Below are positions 11,870-26,716 of a stretch of 64,000 nucleotides of DNA, one piece after another. The position numbers and the translations under genes were made by a program. The stretch's first letter is position 1. Each line of letters begins with the position of its first letter. The DNA is from Taenia hydatigena. Its lineage: Eukaryota > Platyhelminthes > Cestoda > Cyclophyllidea > Taeniidae. Under the pieces are notes generated by a model that made no database searches, was not told where the DNA came from, and worked only from the letters and a program-made list of their open reading frames with translations. The stretch is from positions 5,379,471 through 5,443,470 of the forward strand of contig JADWOT020000007.1 of assembly GCA_036345935.2 (NCBI GenBank), given 5' to 3'.

Positions 11870-14800
11870 ACGCCGCGGCAAAGTGTGCTTATGGAAATGG
11901 TATACGTGCACAATCCAAAAGGCTGTCTTTAGCGGCAGCGTTAACGACATTCTGCAAAGCACTGGCTTCAAACGTCGACATAACAGAACCGTTGAGATCC
12001 GAGTCTGTCTGTCGATGCTGGAGAGTGAAAATCGATGACGTAATCAGCGATAGCTTTACGATCACGGCACGGCTTGCGCAAAGATCACTCAGGATTTGAT
12101 TTTGAGTTTTTTTGCCTTTATAAATGTGTGATGTGGGTGAGTGTATATGCTCCAAATTTAGGGCAATAAACAACCAAATCCCTCTGATCTTCACTCGAGA
12201 ACTTTACGACGAAGGGTTGAGCATCTGAACATGTGCGATTTCAAATCAAAGACTTTGCCATTAAGGCAACATTTATATTTTTGGTCGAAACTCACCTTGC
12301 TGCATACACAGCAATTGTCTGCTTTAGAAGTTTACCGATATTAGGTGTAGTATAAAGCCGAAGAAAAGAAAAACAAGTACCAAGTACCAAAATCTTAAAA
12401 TAACATGAACGCCCAAGAGCGAGTCTTTTAGGAGCGAGAGCGCATTCTCACAGCTGCACGGCGCTAAAACCCATCCAGTATAGACGTTCGGTGGAGTGTG
12501 GAGTTTGTATTCGCCAGAGTATCAATCTGAACATCTTATGCAAGGCCTTGTTACCAGGCAACTAGGGGTCTTCGTAAACTCTGCATCACACATATGCATT
12601 CGGTATGCACTGATAGCATTTATTCTCTAAATATTGGAGAAATGGGCTGGCGAGTTAACATCAAAGTGGACTAATATGGATCAAAACTAACCAAAATTCT
12701 ATTCTCATTTGATTGTTTGATTAACAAAGCAGTAGAGCAATGCATCCACTCTAATGTTCAGGTCTTATGAAATATGATCGCCTTCATTTTTACTCTTGCA
12801 GTACAAAAACCATCAGACCTGCCTTAATTTTTAAATACTTTAACTTCCTACTTTTATGTTGGTTAATAAAATACCCGATAAGTGACAAAAATAACGCCTA
12901 GCCTTCTAGCCAGTCATTCGCCTAGCAGTATTTCCAACGTGCTTTCTTGTTTCAAAGTGTTTCTTATTCATAAAAATACGTCTTCTTTTCTTCAAATACT
13001 AATGGCTATGCGTTTTGCATCTATAAATACTTCTATGCAAAGTATGGAATTTCCAGCCGACGTTAGGATTTCATTAGCAAACAGAAAATGAGTTGATTAG
13101 TTCTGCTATGTTCTCACTCATGAGCCCGGGCCAAAGGCCACCTAGTTTGATATTTTATTTCAGAGTTACGGCTATGCAAATTGATAACTTGACAGAATCT
13201 ATGAAATAACCTTATACATTTGAGTAGAGCTCAGTCAAACGTGATGCAAACTGCACTTATTCACTAATTTTTGTTAAGCGTGATATCTGCTTAAAGGTAA
13301 TGAACAAAAAAGGATGAACCACGACTGATGTGACGTTGAAGCTTGTGAGACTTGGTCATTAATACCTATAGTTTGTGATGAAAGGCAATGATAACTTCTG
13401 GCGACAGCGACTAACAGACGATGGAGGAACAAGCTTTAAGCAAATTCCTTGGCTAATAAATCAGGATGTATTATGCAATCGACAACAACGAGGGCCGCCT
13501 ATCAATTTATTAGCTTGCAGACAGAACGCTGTTTAATTAATAAAGAGCATTGATGCGCATAAAGGAAAGCAGTGTCTTTGTCGTAACTTGCATAGAAGTA
13601 AGAGGTGAAAACCATTGCATGATATCCCGTGCAAGCGTTAAGCATCGAATTAAGTAACAAAATTCCGCCAAATTGTGGGTAAATTTTGGCAAGCAAAGCC
13701 AACAGTTCCTGCCGAAAGTACAACCATCCCGTCACTCATCATCGAGGATATTGCATGTAGTCAAGCACGGTTTGGTGAGTCACCTTTACAGGTACTGCAC
13801 GATAACCTACCGATCCAGAGCTCCCTTCCCGACACTACGGACTGGCTAAATTTTATTCCCTCTACATAAAACTGTAAGTGCCGCCTTCTCAAGTCATTCA
13901 GCTCCTTTTGTCTACGTGAACGCAGTGGGTTCTAAGCACATCCACTACTGCATGGATAGTTATGCGTTCCATACATTACGTAAAGTCCAGCTATTGCAAC
14001 CACAAACTTTCTGATTTCGAGGCTTCAACGCTTTCTAGAGTGGCAGATAAGTTCTGGCCCATAATTTCGCTGCTTATTAGGGGTTGCAGAAACGATAGGT
14101 TATTAAATATTCAATTACTTCGTTTGCTCCAGTTTGTACTTTCTCATGATTACCTGGCAGCATTTACGTGCCATGTTCTCCATACCAATTGCCCGGCACA
14201 TCATAATTGCGATGACATCGGCGGCAGCAACTTGCTATCAAGCATAGACTTAAACTCAGAAATGCTTCTACCAGTATTTCATTTTAGCTTCGTTTTCAGC
14301 ATTTCATTCATTTACTAATCATTCTACATTAATTACTTCCACCACAATGCATGCACACATTCACATATTCAATCACTTCGAAAAAGACCATATCCCCTAT
14401 CAGTATTTTCAAACAAACCTTGCCACCGGATGCGCAGTGCGTTTGTCTCTAGCCATTCAGCCACTTAGAAATGCAAATGCACAAACGTGTTTTTAACTAA
14501 TGCGGCATGATGCTCAATCGGCAAAAAGCTCTTTTAATATCAGTTGAAGTCTGAGCGAAAGATGTACAAATTATTTGCTAAGATGCAAGGGGACTTTGCT
14601 TTATCCCAATATCAGTATTGATTCGTAAGTATTTTCTTTAATTTTACAATAATACGTGTTGAACTGAGCCAAAAAGTACCATGAGCAGTTAGTCGCCTAC
14701 ATCGCACCTTTTGATTTACATTTCCAGACTGCTTTTATCTAGCTATCTTTCTATTTATCCATTTCTGTACCTTCTCCTGATGATTACTGACCTCTCACAC

Positions 14801-17180
14801 GCAAAGACGCCTTCATCCGGTATGATATAGAATCCCTTCCAGTGATTCCCTCACTTCTTTCAGGTGGCGAACTTAGCATCATCGTTTTTCGCAAGCATGT
14901 TTCAATGCGCACGCTCATATGAATGCGGTTTAAATGCATCACAGCGCACTGTACCCAAGCACGCATTAAGAGTTGTAGAACAGCAGAACGCAAAGCAAAA
15001 TATCATTCACAAAGCCAGCTAAGGTTCCTAATCAACAGATGCTTGCTAGCCCATTTTATTTCAAGTTGGATTAATTTCAAATAGATTAGTGTATTGGCGT
15101 CAATGCCGGGGAGTCAATAGTGTTAACAACCATGTCGACTTGTCTCCGACTGAACTGCCTTTTACTTCCCTGTCTTTGTCACCTCATTTGGTACCCAAAT
15201 ACATGCGACTACAGTGTCTAGTCTCATGTTGACTGTGAGCGTAACAAATTGTTGCGCACCTTGGTGGTCAGTAGTTAAACCACCAGTCAAAATAAGGACG
15301 AGGATTTCTCAGCGCTAAACTATCAGAGAGACAGCTTGATGTACTCTTACCGAATACCCTGCGATATGTAATACCGCAATGTGCTGCACAATGCCACAGC
15401 GCCGCGTGCGCATACCCACCTCATCTTCTATCTTCCTTTCCCTTCCTCGACATCCACATCCACCTCTACCTCCGCTGCATCACTGTCTATGCGTCACTCA
15501 GCCAACTAGTAATTGTTTGAATGCGCACACACACACCTCGACCTTATGCGACGGCTGAAGCTCACCAATGTGGTCTGGCGTGTTGCTTGTGCCAAAATGC
15601 AGGTAAGAGATAAAATAATTTAAGAAACGCAGTGGAATTGTGCTTAGTTTGGAACCCAGAGGTCTGTAGATCGAAGTTCCGCTTCGCCATTTGACCATTT
15701 ATTTGCTCAGGCGGATTTAGCTGCACCTCGCATTGATGCTTTACTTACTTGGCCTAAAATTTTATGTCCACCAAATGTTTAACTGCCACTTCTCTTCAGC
15801 TCTACATCCAACTAACGTGACCTGCGCAAGGGGACGCTCTGCTGCGTGAATGTTGCGGAGGCCAGTCTGATAACAAAGGTGGTTGTGCGCTTGTCTCTTA
15901 ATGCTCAAGTAAACCTAACGTCAACCCTGCGAATAATTAGCTATCACAAAACTTTCAGAGTTCTGATTAAAAGATTCATGGAATCCTAGAATGGGAATCC
16001 AATGTGGTTGCTATTTTTGTATCGGCGCAGAATGGGGAGTGTAGTCTGCATCGGCAAAATACAAAGGGGCTTTACTGTAAAAATAAAGGTAATAAGTAGG
16101 TGAGGGAGTAGCGAAAGGAGTTTCTCCCCGTGTAGTCCCCAAAACAGTTGATGTGGTTCCTTATATTGTCATTCCTCACTGGAAGTACTAGCATTACTGA
16201 GACTCAAGAGCGACTAAAATGCAAAATTAAACAAAATTTTGTACTTCGAGTTCAAAGGGAGTTGGATTCAAGGACAGCCATGTTAAAAGTTTAAATTTGT
16301 GTCTGCACATTTTTTGAGCATGCACACAGCGACAAAAGATTTTTTACAGCTTAGTTCTTTGAAGGCTAAGTAAAATTGAGATGCGAGTACCAAGTTGGAA
16401 TAAGTATAAAATGTCAAATCATCCTTATTATTAGTAGCAAGGTAACGAAATAGCGCCAAAATGTGACCGAAAAAAGCTTGGGTAGCATAACTTTACACAA
16501 TTCAAAATGTTTGGGACGACTTGCACATGCATAGCCAACGAAGATAATCTTTGAGGCGCTCACGGAGAATAGGAAAAGGCTTATGGCGTTTGTCATGCTA
16601 GAGTCGGACTTAGCTCTAGTGCTTAAATGTTATCAATTCCTCAGCACAAAGGCAAAGTAAAGTTGAAAAGGCCAATCAGCCCTTCTGGTTTGAGAGTGTC
16701 ACATAGATATTCCTGCCTGACAGCTTATAAATACACATACTTCACGAATGCAGTTGACTTTGTTAATGAAAACTGAACTAAAGGAGAGCCGAAATGCTTG
16801 ATGTAAGGTTGGTTAAAGTTTATTGATACAAAACACTTAAATTTAAAAGTGGTTATTTCTGTCACGAATCCATTCTCTTAAATAATTCAGATTTAATTGC
16901 ATTTTTTATAGGTCAGCAATTCGCTGGGCTAAGTTAAAACTACTTTAAAACTAGACGATGCTTAATTCAGTGTTTTAAATTACGGGTTATGTATTTTGAC
17001 TAAAATGAAGCAGCGTCATAGCCATGACAAATTCAGCAAGGGATGAACTACAACGAAATTGCTAAAACAAACGGCAGTTGGTTATTACTGCACAGTAGGG
17101 TATCCCTTAGGGCAAAAGGATAGACCATGTCCAAGGAAATTGAGGTCCCTCAATCTGTGACTGGTGCTGCCGCTAGTTCC
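11870..17180. other. No recognisable gene
   Basis: About 5 kb with only short frames, the longest 118 codons at 13962-14318 (plus). It shows no family resemblance and no clear splice sites. No RNA gene or repeat partner was recognised in the window. Confidence 0.35.
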
Positions 17181-17184
17181 AACG

Positions 17185-18200
17185 CAGGTGTGCACAGCGC
17201 TCTATGTGATGATGCTGTGTTGAAACACATCGTTCTTTGTGGTGTAACTCAAACTCCAGATCAGAAGGCTGCATGCTTCCTTCTACCTCATCCTCCTTTG
17301 CCATTGCCTGCAGCACAAACCTTTGCTTAGGTTCTCCTCCTATTGTTGATTTCGTTACTATATCGCTGCTCTTACTACTGCCGTTACACCCGCGGTAGCA
17401 ACACCATCGTCGCAAATGATGTTCCCTACATTTCCTTGTTCTTTGCTGTAAAATAATTTTGTTACCCCTTTTGGTTACTCTGAGTGCCATGACAATGTTT
17501 AAAATTCAACCAATTTTTACTGGTGTGTCGCGGTAGGAGAAATTCTGAGCCTCATTGATGTCAGTGTCAAAATAAAAGCTTTGTAGGGACAAAATCACCC
17601 TTGCCCAAGCTCCCGTATAGTAACTCCTTTAAGTCCTCTGTCGCATTTCACGCCACTACAAGGCAATAAGATAATAAAACTATTCTTTTATTATTTTTAC
17701 GTGAGCACCAAAGGAGACGTACTTCCAACAAAACATTTTTATCGAGGAAGAAGAACACACAGGAGTATACTTAAGCAATAAATACGGGAAAGAAAACCAC
17801 ACTGATCGACCATCCTATCGTTTCTCATCTGCATCAGCCTGCAAAGAGCCCTTATTGAAGAGATGCCTGAATCCAGAAGGTATGCAAAGTACAGTCAGAA
17901 GAGGATTTGCATATGATGGTCGATGCAAAGACTTGCTCCGCATTGAGTGAGGCTATGTAAGTGGTTATTATTGTTTGTTTGCGCCACTACCTCTGCATGC
18001 GCGACTTTAGCACCAAACTTGTACCAAGAAAAATAATATGCGAAAAACAAAAACAACCTGCGAAAACAGCAGGAGGATGTTTAAATTGTGCGTAAGGTCT
18101 CTCCTAATCTGCGTATATGTCCATATTACACAATAGCACTTACATTAGTTAGTAGCATCAGGCCTAATAGACTAGCTTTTGCAAGTATTCTCATGCTCGA
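17185..18200 (+). repeat. Dispersed repeat C, copy 1, with tRNA-Trp remnant
   Basis: Matches the reverse complement of about 34280-35368. Landmarks are GGTGTGCACAGC (17187), TGCCTGCAGCACAA (17307), TTTCGTTACT (17350), AAGTCCTCTGTCGCA (17632) and CGTTTCTCATCTGCATCAGC (17819). Between the first two, the partner holds a 72-nt tRNA-Trp sequence. Here only its anticodon arm survives (ACTCCAGATCAGAAGG near 17255), while the D arm is deleted and the T arm scrambled. The 105-codon minus-strand frame here is not preserved in the partner. Confidence 0.8.
17701..17760 (+). pseudogene. Kinase N-lobe-like remnant in repeat C, copy 1
   Basis: In the frame beginning GTG AGC ACC the sequence reads VSTKGDVLPTKHFYR. 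It aligns base for base with the stretch at 34756-34832 (minus), which reads DEASGKVLAVKYIQR. The pattern resembles the strand with the ATP-contacting lysine in protein kinases (small-G-x-V-L-A-V-K). It is too short to name a family, and chance resemblance is possible. Confidence 0.25.
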
Positions 18201-18209
18201 GTCAACCAA

Positions 18210-21200
18210 GGCAACTAAGGCATTAAAACAACTTAACAGCTGTGAATGTTTCAGCTTTGCCATAGGAACCCAGTTTTAGCTAAAATTCATACGCTTAATC
18301 GCCGAGATGAAAGGTTTGGTACAAGGTCGTCACCGTACGAGTCACACCCAGTCAGAAGCTTGTCATCACATAAGCTATCAATTCAATAGGTCGTGGGTAT
18401 AACAAAATTCATTCCATCTAGACGTGAAAGACGATAAGAAGACTAAGGATTGTTAAGAGAATACTATCGTGCGCAATTATCTGGCAAGTTAATTTATGGC
18501 GTCGAGTCTTATAAAACGCCCACGATCGAGTGTGGGTACTTTCGACTAAGCTCTTCTCCTTCTACTCATGCATAGCAAACAAAGGGGTACATGGTTACTC
18601 GGTCTAAACCTATTCATCAAGGTGCGTCAAGCAGCGTGTGCACGATGGAGCATTATTAATGCCTGCAGTTGCTGGAATACAAAAACAGTCTTTTCATTTT
18701 CGTAAAAAAATGTGATAGTTATACTCGCAACTCGCCATCATTAGTGCTGTTCATATGCCTCCTTACGAATTCCATCGCTTGCATGCATACAAACTGTCAC
18801 AATGCAAATTGAAATGACATTTGTTAGGAGTTGGAACAATAGGCTCTGCCACATTTAACGCATTACAAAATCGCCAACTGATCAGTAAACTGCTAATCAA
18901 AAGCATCTGTGGGTTCGAGAGATGACGAAATTTGAGGCAAGAACACGCCACTCTTAAGTGTTCAGCACAAGCATCGCTTCCTTTGCGTATCCTTCCAGCC
19001 TCACAATTAACCTTGCTCACAGCTCATGAGCTACCAAACTTAAATTGACATTTTCTCTGTTGACCAGAGCTGGAGCCGCATTAGGCCTTGGGTATTGGAT
19101 CTGCTGCGATGACAGAGAACATTTACTTCGGCGATGGAAACAGATAATCACACATTGTTTTCTGACCTGCTGAATACTCCTAGCCGACCGTCTAATTTTT
19201 CATCCGTGTAAATATTTAGCCAGCACTTTCCTCAAGCCTTGGTTGCGACAGCTAAAATATGAGTCCATTCGTATAGTTTGCACTTCTTTTGCTTGTCTTT
19301 CCTAACTTACTCGGTTTGTTGCACTTTGCAAGCAGGCTATTCTTTTCCGGTCTGATTTTGTGCATGCACTCCGAAGGCACTGTCTAAGCTGCACAGAAGT
19401 CCTAGTATCATCGCAGCAGCATTTGTGGCTGCTTTTTCTCCAGACACTCGTTCTTCCACCATAACTGCTGGCCAATGAATGCTAACAGCTGCGACACATG
19501 CGAGGCGACATTTGAGACTACAAAATACGATCTTGGGGCTGAGTTGCCTCCCCTGCTAGACCTACGAGCAAGCATGCAGCAGTAAAGGCATCAATTAAGA
19601 ATGTTTGGAAATAAGGAGTTATGCTGCATGTGTTTACAACTTTGCTTTGATGCTGCATTTGATAAGATTTTCCCATGCTCATCTTATCAAAATTGCACCA
19701 GATATTTCATTTTTGTCACGATTAATGGAAGTAGCTTTCCAAACAAAGTTCCAACTACGTCCGCTTAGTTAAGCTTAGTAGCATAGGAGAGTTACAGGAT
19801 TAGAAGACGACTAGTATTTGGCTAATGAATGTTTTTTAGTCTAAAACGGAATGAAGCACAGAGGCATTTGTTACCTCATAATGCTTACTCCATTCATTCG
19901 CGCAGAGTAAATACTTTAGTGGATGTGATGTGTTGAATGACATGACGTGAGGGTTGTGAAATGGTATTTTAAAAGGGCAGGCCTATTCGTGTGGAAGTGG
20001 TATTGATAGTGAGTGTCATCAATTCAAACCCATCTTTCCGTACTAAAGTTTAGTAATTGTACCGTAATGTTGCAAAACCAATAGAATTGTTTAGGCCTTT
20101 CTGGTATCTTATTCTCAAGGGCATTAAAGAACAAACTTCATTCGCCTTTTGGTACAATCAGTCACCCGTCTACCTTCTCACACGAAGAGGTGCCGCATGT
20201 TGTTGGTGCACAAGAATGCACTGTTTTGATTGTTGGTACGTACAGGAGTTGGCATGTCTCTCAGCTCTCTTAATCAACTGGATAACTAGCTGCAGGGGCT
20301 GTAATCCTCCAGTTCACTAGTGTGTGTAATAACTGCACCTACTTATTTGGCTCAGAATTTACAACCCTCATGTAGTTGGTGCCAGAACTGTGTAATTGTG
20401 TGGAGGTTCATCATCATTTACTCGTGAGCATCGACTCATACGAAAAAGGGCAAATAAAGAACTTGCAAGCAAGTAAGCAAGCAAGCAAGACATATTCGTT
20501 ACCAATGGCGGAGCAAATGATCGAACTGACCATGGGACCAGAAGCACCTTCATGGAAACGGCATTCACGGCCGAGTCTTTCGAGGGTGTATGATACGTAT
20601 TCTCGGTTTAGCAGAGGCGTTTGACGGTCCAAGTGGTGCTGCTAATGAAAAATGGCCTTGTTGCAGGTAAATCACATACTCTCGCACTGGTTTTTTCCTG
20701 AGGCCGGAGCAGAAGCCATTTGCCTCAAGCAGGTTGTGCATAGAGGTAGAGAGATCGAGGCGGCAACTCCTAGCATATAGCTGTCAAGCAACTGTGTTAC
20801 AATGATCATATGGTATTCTGACATCAATGACGCATCTGATTTGCTAATCTCCTAAATCCCATTATGAAATCGCTACTTAGCTCAGCTTTATTCCCCTTGT
20901 CATGAGCGAGCAGACATTGTCTTGGATCCCGTTCGAATCACAACCTGCTTACATCCCACTTGTTAGCTGAAAGTAGTTTAGTGTTTAATAAATGTTTGGC
21001 ACATTTACGGCCATTATTTACCTCGTTTTAATTAGCCATTACTCCACTAGGAATGTAGATGAGTGTGCGAGAGGATTTATCTCTCAGTATTTGATTTTTC
21101 TTGTCCTTGTTATGGTCGTGAATGGCTTAATTTCTCCAGCTTTTTAACCAGCACGGTCTCTCTAAAAGCATGCAGACGAGTTATCTGTGGAAAACGAAAA

Positions 21201-24200
21201 CAGACTAGTAGATATGAGCTGCCAGTGTGTGAACCATGACCTCAAAACGAGTCAACCTGTAAATAATGAACAGTCTTGCACTAAGGGTTGGCAAGCCGTC
21301 TTCGACAGCGAAAGTGGTTGTAGGGCTCATCATCAGATCCAGTAGCATTTCCCACTTTCACCTAGTCTCCTCTTACTCCTATGCTGTTGCTTCCTTACCT
21401 CTTTAGATCAAGCCCTGTGTAATAAAATGCCGCTCCATGATAGGTGGATGTCCCGATGCAATTAGGCCTTTAAAAGATTCATTTTCCTTCATTCACCGCC
21501 TACAACGTTAACGGGAACAGGCTTAGCGCATGTCGGAAGGGTAATGCCAAAGTTAAGCAAACCAATGAAGTGAGTGCAATCAATCACATGTCCTTTACGA
21601 CCAGCTTCCTGCCGACAGAGCGCACGAGCACGGTGCCTCGAACACACCCCTAGCCAGGGTAGTATGGACTTGACACTCCATACAGGGCGCACGGATGTTA
21701 ACTTTACATTATTGAATTGGTTGATACCAACCATGTCGCGAAACAATTGAAGCCATAATGCTAAATTGGGTGTCTGAGTCTCTACTGCTAGCTTATTCGT
21801 ATAATCACTGATGTAGTGACTTTTGAACACGCCCATTTCATCATTGCACGCATTATGTTGGTCTATAATACCGTGCATAATTCAATTTTCATATGGTTTC
21901 GAGAACTTTAAAGGCCCATTTTAGCCATCATCATTTTGCTTAACTAAACAGACACAAATTATTGGTTAGCAAGATTTGATTGTTATCTATAACACTTGCC
22001 TATTTATTTGGCGAGGTTCTACATCCGAATACTTGGACTTTATAAAGTAAAACGAGTTGGTAATTTTCGAAAAGGAGATGCAACTCACTGGCTCTTGGTC
22101 GGCCTACTTACGGTTCCTCTCCTACCTCAATTTGTCAAGTGCTTCTTCGAAGTAAATTTTAAAAAGGGAATGCATTGAATGTTCGGCAACGAATGGTTGA
22201 CAAAATACCTAAATCACGATAAATGCGACTATGTACTTCAAATATTCAAAAATATGTTTTATCTGCTTTAGTGCCATTGGTTCTACCGGGCACCAACTGG
22301 ATAACCAATAGATGAAGCGTTTATTATTGACAGAGCAGATGAAGCAGAAAAGCAGAGTGAATGCTTGACTGTTTCAATACTCCTAATGGATCACACCGCT
22401 GACCCTTAAACATCACATCTAGACAGCATTTTGTTTTTGAATGCGCAACGATCTTTACTTCTGTTATGCACCAAACCCGGTATGTCAAATCATTTTCAGC
22501 ACTATCACTGTTGGTTGATCAAGGTGATTGACGGTTTCTATTCAGACAATTCCTCTTCGTGGTCGCTGCCAGCGTTAAGTGTTTAGAGATTGATGGAAGA
22601 CATTGATTTCCGCAATTCGTCTGAATTCCATTTCACTCTATGTGGAACGTAAGTAACTATAAGTAGAACAAATAATGATCTCCATTGCAGAAATAATACC
22701 AAATATCACTTTTGGAAGTACAGTGAAATAAAATGAAAGTGGGACGTGGTAAAAATATAGCCTTAGAATTAATGCGAATTAAAACTGTGTATTGCCAACC
22801 ACACAACACTGGAAATAAGGGCACATCTGCAACAGTAAGGCCACTCGACCCAAGAGAAACTGCCTAATCACAGTGTACATCGTGTGCCGATGTAGCGGAA
22901 CGCAAACTTTATTCATTGCCCTTATATTATTAAATAATTGACAAACGTGGAGGAGAGCATACAATAGTAGTGAAGTATTGCAGTAATCCATTTAACAGAT
23001 ACAATTGAATGAATCGCAAGTGAGCATACTACTGTCCTTGACGTGAAAGGGCTTAATTTCTCTATTAGCATGAGCAATGTTACAAGAGCAAAGCATGAGT
23101 ACAGCCTGTGGAGAATAAGAAGCTCACCTAGCCAGCTTACTGTTGACCAGAGAGTTAAATATCTACAATTCTAACACGTTATCAAATACACCACATAAAC
23201 CTTATAAACGATGGCCTCCTCAAATGCATTAAGGTATCCACGCATATTATCATTTGGGTTGGGTTCACAGAATCATTTTAATAATCTACAACTGTTAAAC
23301 TTCTTTGCAGCTTCTCAACAGACCTCACGGTTCCCACTACTCTGCGGAATGCCTGTTTAATTAGAAGTGTAGAATTCCAACTTCCCAACCCCTTTCAAAA
23401 AGATCATGCACTTACCTCTTTCGACTTGTTCCATGGGCTCTTGGAAACAATTCACTGGCTGGATGTGAAGATACTCTAACAGCAATATCATAACTGAGAC
23501 ATTGCGGTCGAGGTTGTGATTCTTTAGTTGATGCAAATTTCGAAACGCGAGTTGGATTCGCAAACCACCTCTCACTAAAGAGGTTTGCTTAACTAAACTT
23601 TGCTTTTATGGGCACTGCCACTCGAGTCCGCACTATGGGTGACCTGCTAGCGACATTACCAATCGTCTTCGTTCATCCATTGGCAAGAAAAATTGATTTT
23701 AGCCCTCATTGTCTAACGTACTTTTATACGGAACAATGTTTATGAAGGATGGCGATCAGTTGAGTTCAGATGTGTGCACTGTAGATGAGTTGGTAAATGC
23801 TTCTTTTTAAAAACCGATTGCTATTGCAGCTCTGCCTAAGCTATTGCTCCAGGGTAAGGGCTGCGGGTTTTGTTAATCGCCTGGAAGAAAACATTGCCTG
23901 TGCTTGCGGTTAGAGCCGATCCTTCTTAGTCAGTATAGAAATTAAGTGTGGCGATAAAGCTCGTGTTTGCCATTTTTGTTCAAAAAGTTCTGGTGGTGAA
24001 TAAGCTAGTGCAGAGGATCTGGAGTGCTTTTCGCTTTAGTTGATTACGACCAAATCATTTGATGCAGAAATCACATTTGGCTTGACTTTCATTCTAACTT
24101 GCCCCGTCAAATTTCCAGCCATCACGTACCGAACCATCGGCATTGGAATAAGTTTGCTAATGAAAACAAAGAAAGTTGGCATGCATATTTAAAAATCACA

Positions 24201-24310
24201 TTTCGTTTCTTTAGGGACCAGCCAATACTCACTTCCTTATCTTGCAATCTGTTACTCTTTTTTCCCCAAAGCAATGGACTTCTGAATGGCTAACATTTAT
24301 ACGTGTCTAA
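18210..24310. other. No recognisable gene; one AAGC microsatellite
   Basis: About 6 kb of AT-leaning sequence. An AAGC-type tandem run lies at about 20464-20489. A 129-codon open frame on the minus strand at 21489-21878 is the longest here; it has no recognised domain or clear splice sites. A GTTCGAATC at 20933 lacks the rest of a tRNA. Confidence 0.35.
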
Positions 24311-24314
24311 ACAG

Positions 24315-24510
24315 AAACTGTAGCGTCCCGAGGCTCCCTCGAAAGCAAAAGAAGGCAGAATGCTAAAGTGGAATATATATATTCATCGGACAGAGGGAAA
24401 AAGGCTGCTGGCATGGCCCGGAGGCCAGCCCACGCAGCTAGGGCAATACGGTCACCTCTGTGACCTTGACAGAAACCGGCAGTTCTAACAAACAAAGTAT
24501 TGCAGAAACA
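24315..24510 (+). repeat. Dispersed repeat D, copy 1 (partner at 46338-46530)
   Basis: A roughly 195-bp element in the same orientation as its partner, 75-80% identical by eye. Landmarks are CCGAGGCTCC, AAAAGAAGGCAGAAT, CACGCAGCTAGGGCAA and ACAAACAAAGT. No tRNA-like head or poly-A tail was identified. The short, defined length suggests a small interspersed element. Confidence 0.7.
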
Positions 24511-24519
24511 TTAAGAGAT

Positions 24520-26710
24520 GGACTAATTACATCTATTTTGGAATAAACTCTTTTCCTGCGCTATGCACCATTTCCTATTGTATCCATAGCTTTACCTGTA
24601 GCCATTGCTGGTGTAACAGTAATTGCTTTAAATAGTTCTTATGGCAACTCCAAAGTCTGGACGTCTGCTCAAAATAAGCGCTCTTTTCATAGTCATCGTT
24701 AACGCAGAACTCAATTTTGGTGATCTGCACATAAATCGCAGTGCAGCTGTAGGTCTTTGCAATCAGTTTACCAGCCCGCAGATCTATATCAAGACGTGCA
24801 AAAGTAAAATTTGTGCAATTTAACAACCTTGTACGGTCGAGACGGGAGGAAAAAATTGGAATGGACGCATCTGTTAATGATGCGTAAATTGATTTCGCCA
24901 CAGAGAGGAGCGGCTAAGCCAAATGAAAATGTGGTTATTAATTCTTTCCTTTCATTCACCTGGTTGGGACGCTGTTGTCCGACAGCAGCATTGCAATGAG
25001 TCTTGAGAAGTTATGGCTTTCTCGCATAAATTAAAAGCACTCAATTTACTTTCTTTTTCGCAAAAAAATGAAGGAAGCAGGACGATGCGATAAGTGCGCG
25101 CTATAATTTACGGTGTTTGATTTCACAAGGTTCTGCAAAATTTTGTCATCGATCTCTACCAGTTGATGCTTAGTGGCTTAGTGGCTTTACTTGAGTGCTG
25201 AGTGGCATGCGCACAATGACCTTCGGTTATCAGCGACAAACATTCATAACCCTCACGCAAGCACAGTGCTCCTTTGCGTAGGTCACATAATTATGCGTTT
25301 TAGTTGACTATCTTGAATGAAAGAGCTTGTACAGGCCACTAATTTTTTATTTGATTCATTGGTCGGAAGGCACGTTAATAGCAAAGGGCAACAATGAAGC
25401 ACTGAATTTAGAGTAATGGAGAAGAACCAATATCCTTAGTAGAACTCAAACTCTGAGAAGACGATCATCGATTTGTGGACTTTAAGTTTTAGACAATGTC
25501 GCCTTCCATCAAGGATTATCCATGACAGAACCGGAGCGTTGGTAAATTCAAGAGAGTTCCAGTACATCTTAATAATGTTAAAATTCAACACGGTGGGCAA
25601 TAAACCGAATTTGAGTAACGTCTGAAGGACCATTGGCAGCCTCTCCTTCGAAGGTGTTCACTTTCCCATCTTGTGTGAGGCGATCTTTCACAAAGCCTTT
25701 GCTCTGCACAACTTCATTGGGCTTTCTACTGCAGATATGTAAGTCTAAAATAGCGTCCAAATGATTGAAGCTGCTCATCGATCCCCTTAACATTGCCATA
25801 TCAGCAATCACTTAACTCAATGTCATTGAGATGACTGGCACACTTGTAATTCTCTCCGGGTACATGCTATTTTAGTCGGAACTTCACAGCATTCTAAGAT
25901 AAGGAACGAACCACCAGAGAAGCAGACAATGCTGGCTGGAGGCAAAATAACCTTCTAGTATGATAAAATGATTTACAGTTGGACATCTGCACTGGCTGCA
26001 GATGTAGTCTCAACAGACCAATTTGTACTACATCAATCACGATATGCAACACATAGACCGATAGGCAAACACTGTGTACGAGCAAACAGCTCAAGCACTC
26101 TTTTCATAAATTGCATGCCAAATGGCATCTTCATCCCTCATATGCGCAATTTCTTTCGATGTGCAGAAAGATGTTAAAGAATTTTGTCTTAGCATGTCAA
26201 CATGGGTATGCCGATGGGATCATGCAAACTTCTTCTATCGCATTCTCTTTGGCGCCTTCATTTCATGATTGCACCACTTAGGGCTTCGTTTCAAGTATAT
26301 TTAGGCAAAATTTACAATTAGCGACTGCAATGACGTTGCTTTCGGACGTTGGGGGACACTTGATCCATTCCTTGATTGAAACTTATCTGCGAAATAGGCG
26401 AAAGACTTTACCCACTACCCAGTTGCTGATTCAGTATCTTGTCTTCATGTGAATTAGTAGAATGAGCGGTGTTAACTTTAGCTCGAGCCTCAGGTCACCG
26501 GGGAGCAATAATTGCCAATCGTGTCCTCCATCGATCGCCCGTTCGTTCTCTTGTTTGATGCCCAACCGCTCGAAGAAGTTAAACAAAGTGGAGTGAGGTG
26601 AAGCTGAGGTGACGATTGGAAGAGTGGACACGCAATAGTAACACAATTTCAGATATACACTAAAGATTGTGAGAAGGGTAGTGCTTAAGGTACAAAAGAA
26701 GCTCCCCAAA
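24520..26710. other. No confident gene
   Basis: Short frames only. A 78-codon open stretch at 25578-25811 (minus) is hydrophilic and protein-like (KDRLTQDGKVNTFEGEAA) but lacks a family match and clear splice sites. Confidence 0.35.
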
Positions 26711-26716
26711 AAATGC

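Noticed and set aside
20925..20945. GTTCGAATC resembling a tRNA B box
   Set aside because: No pairing T stem, acceptor or anticodon arm around it.
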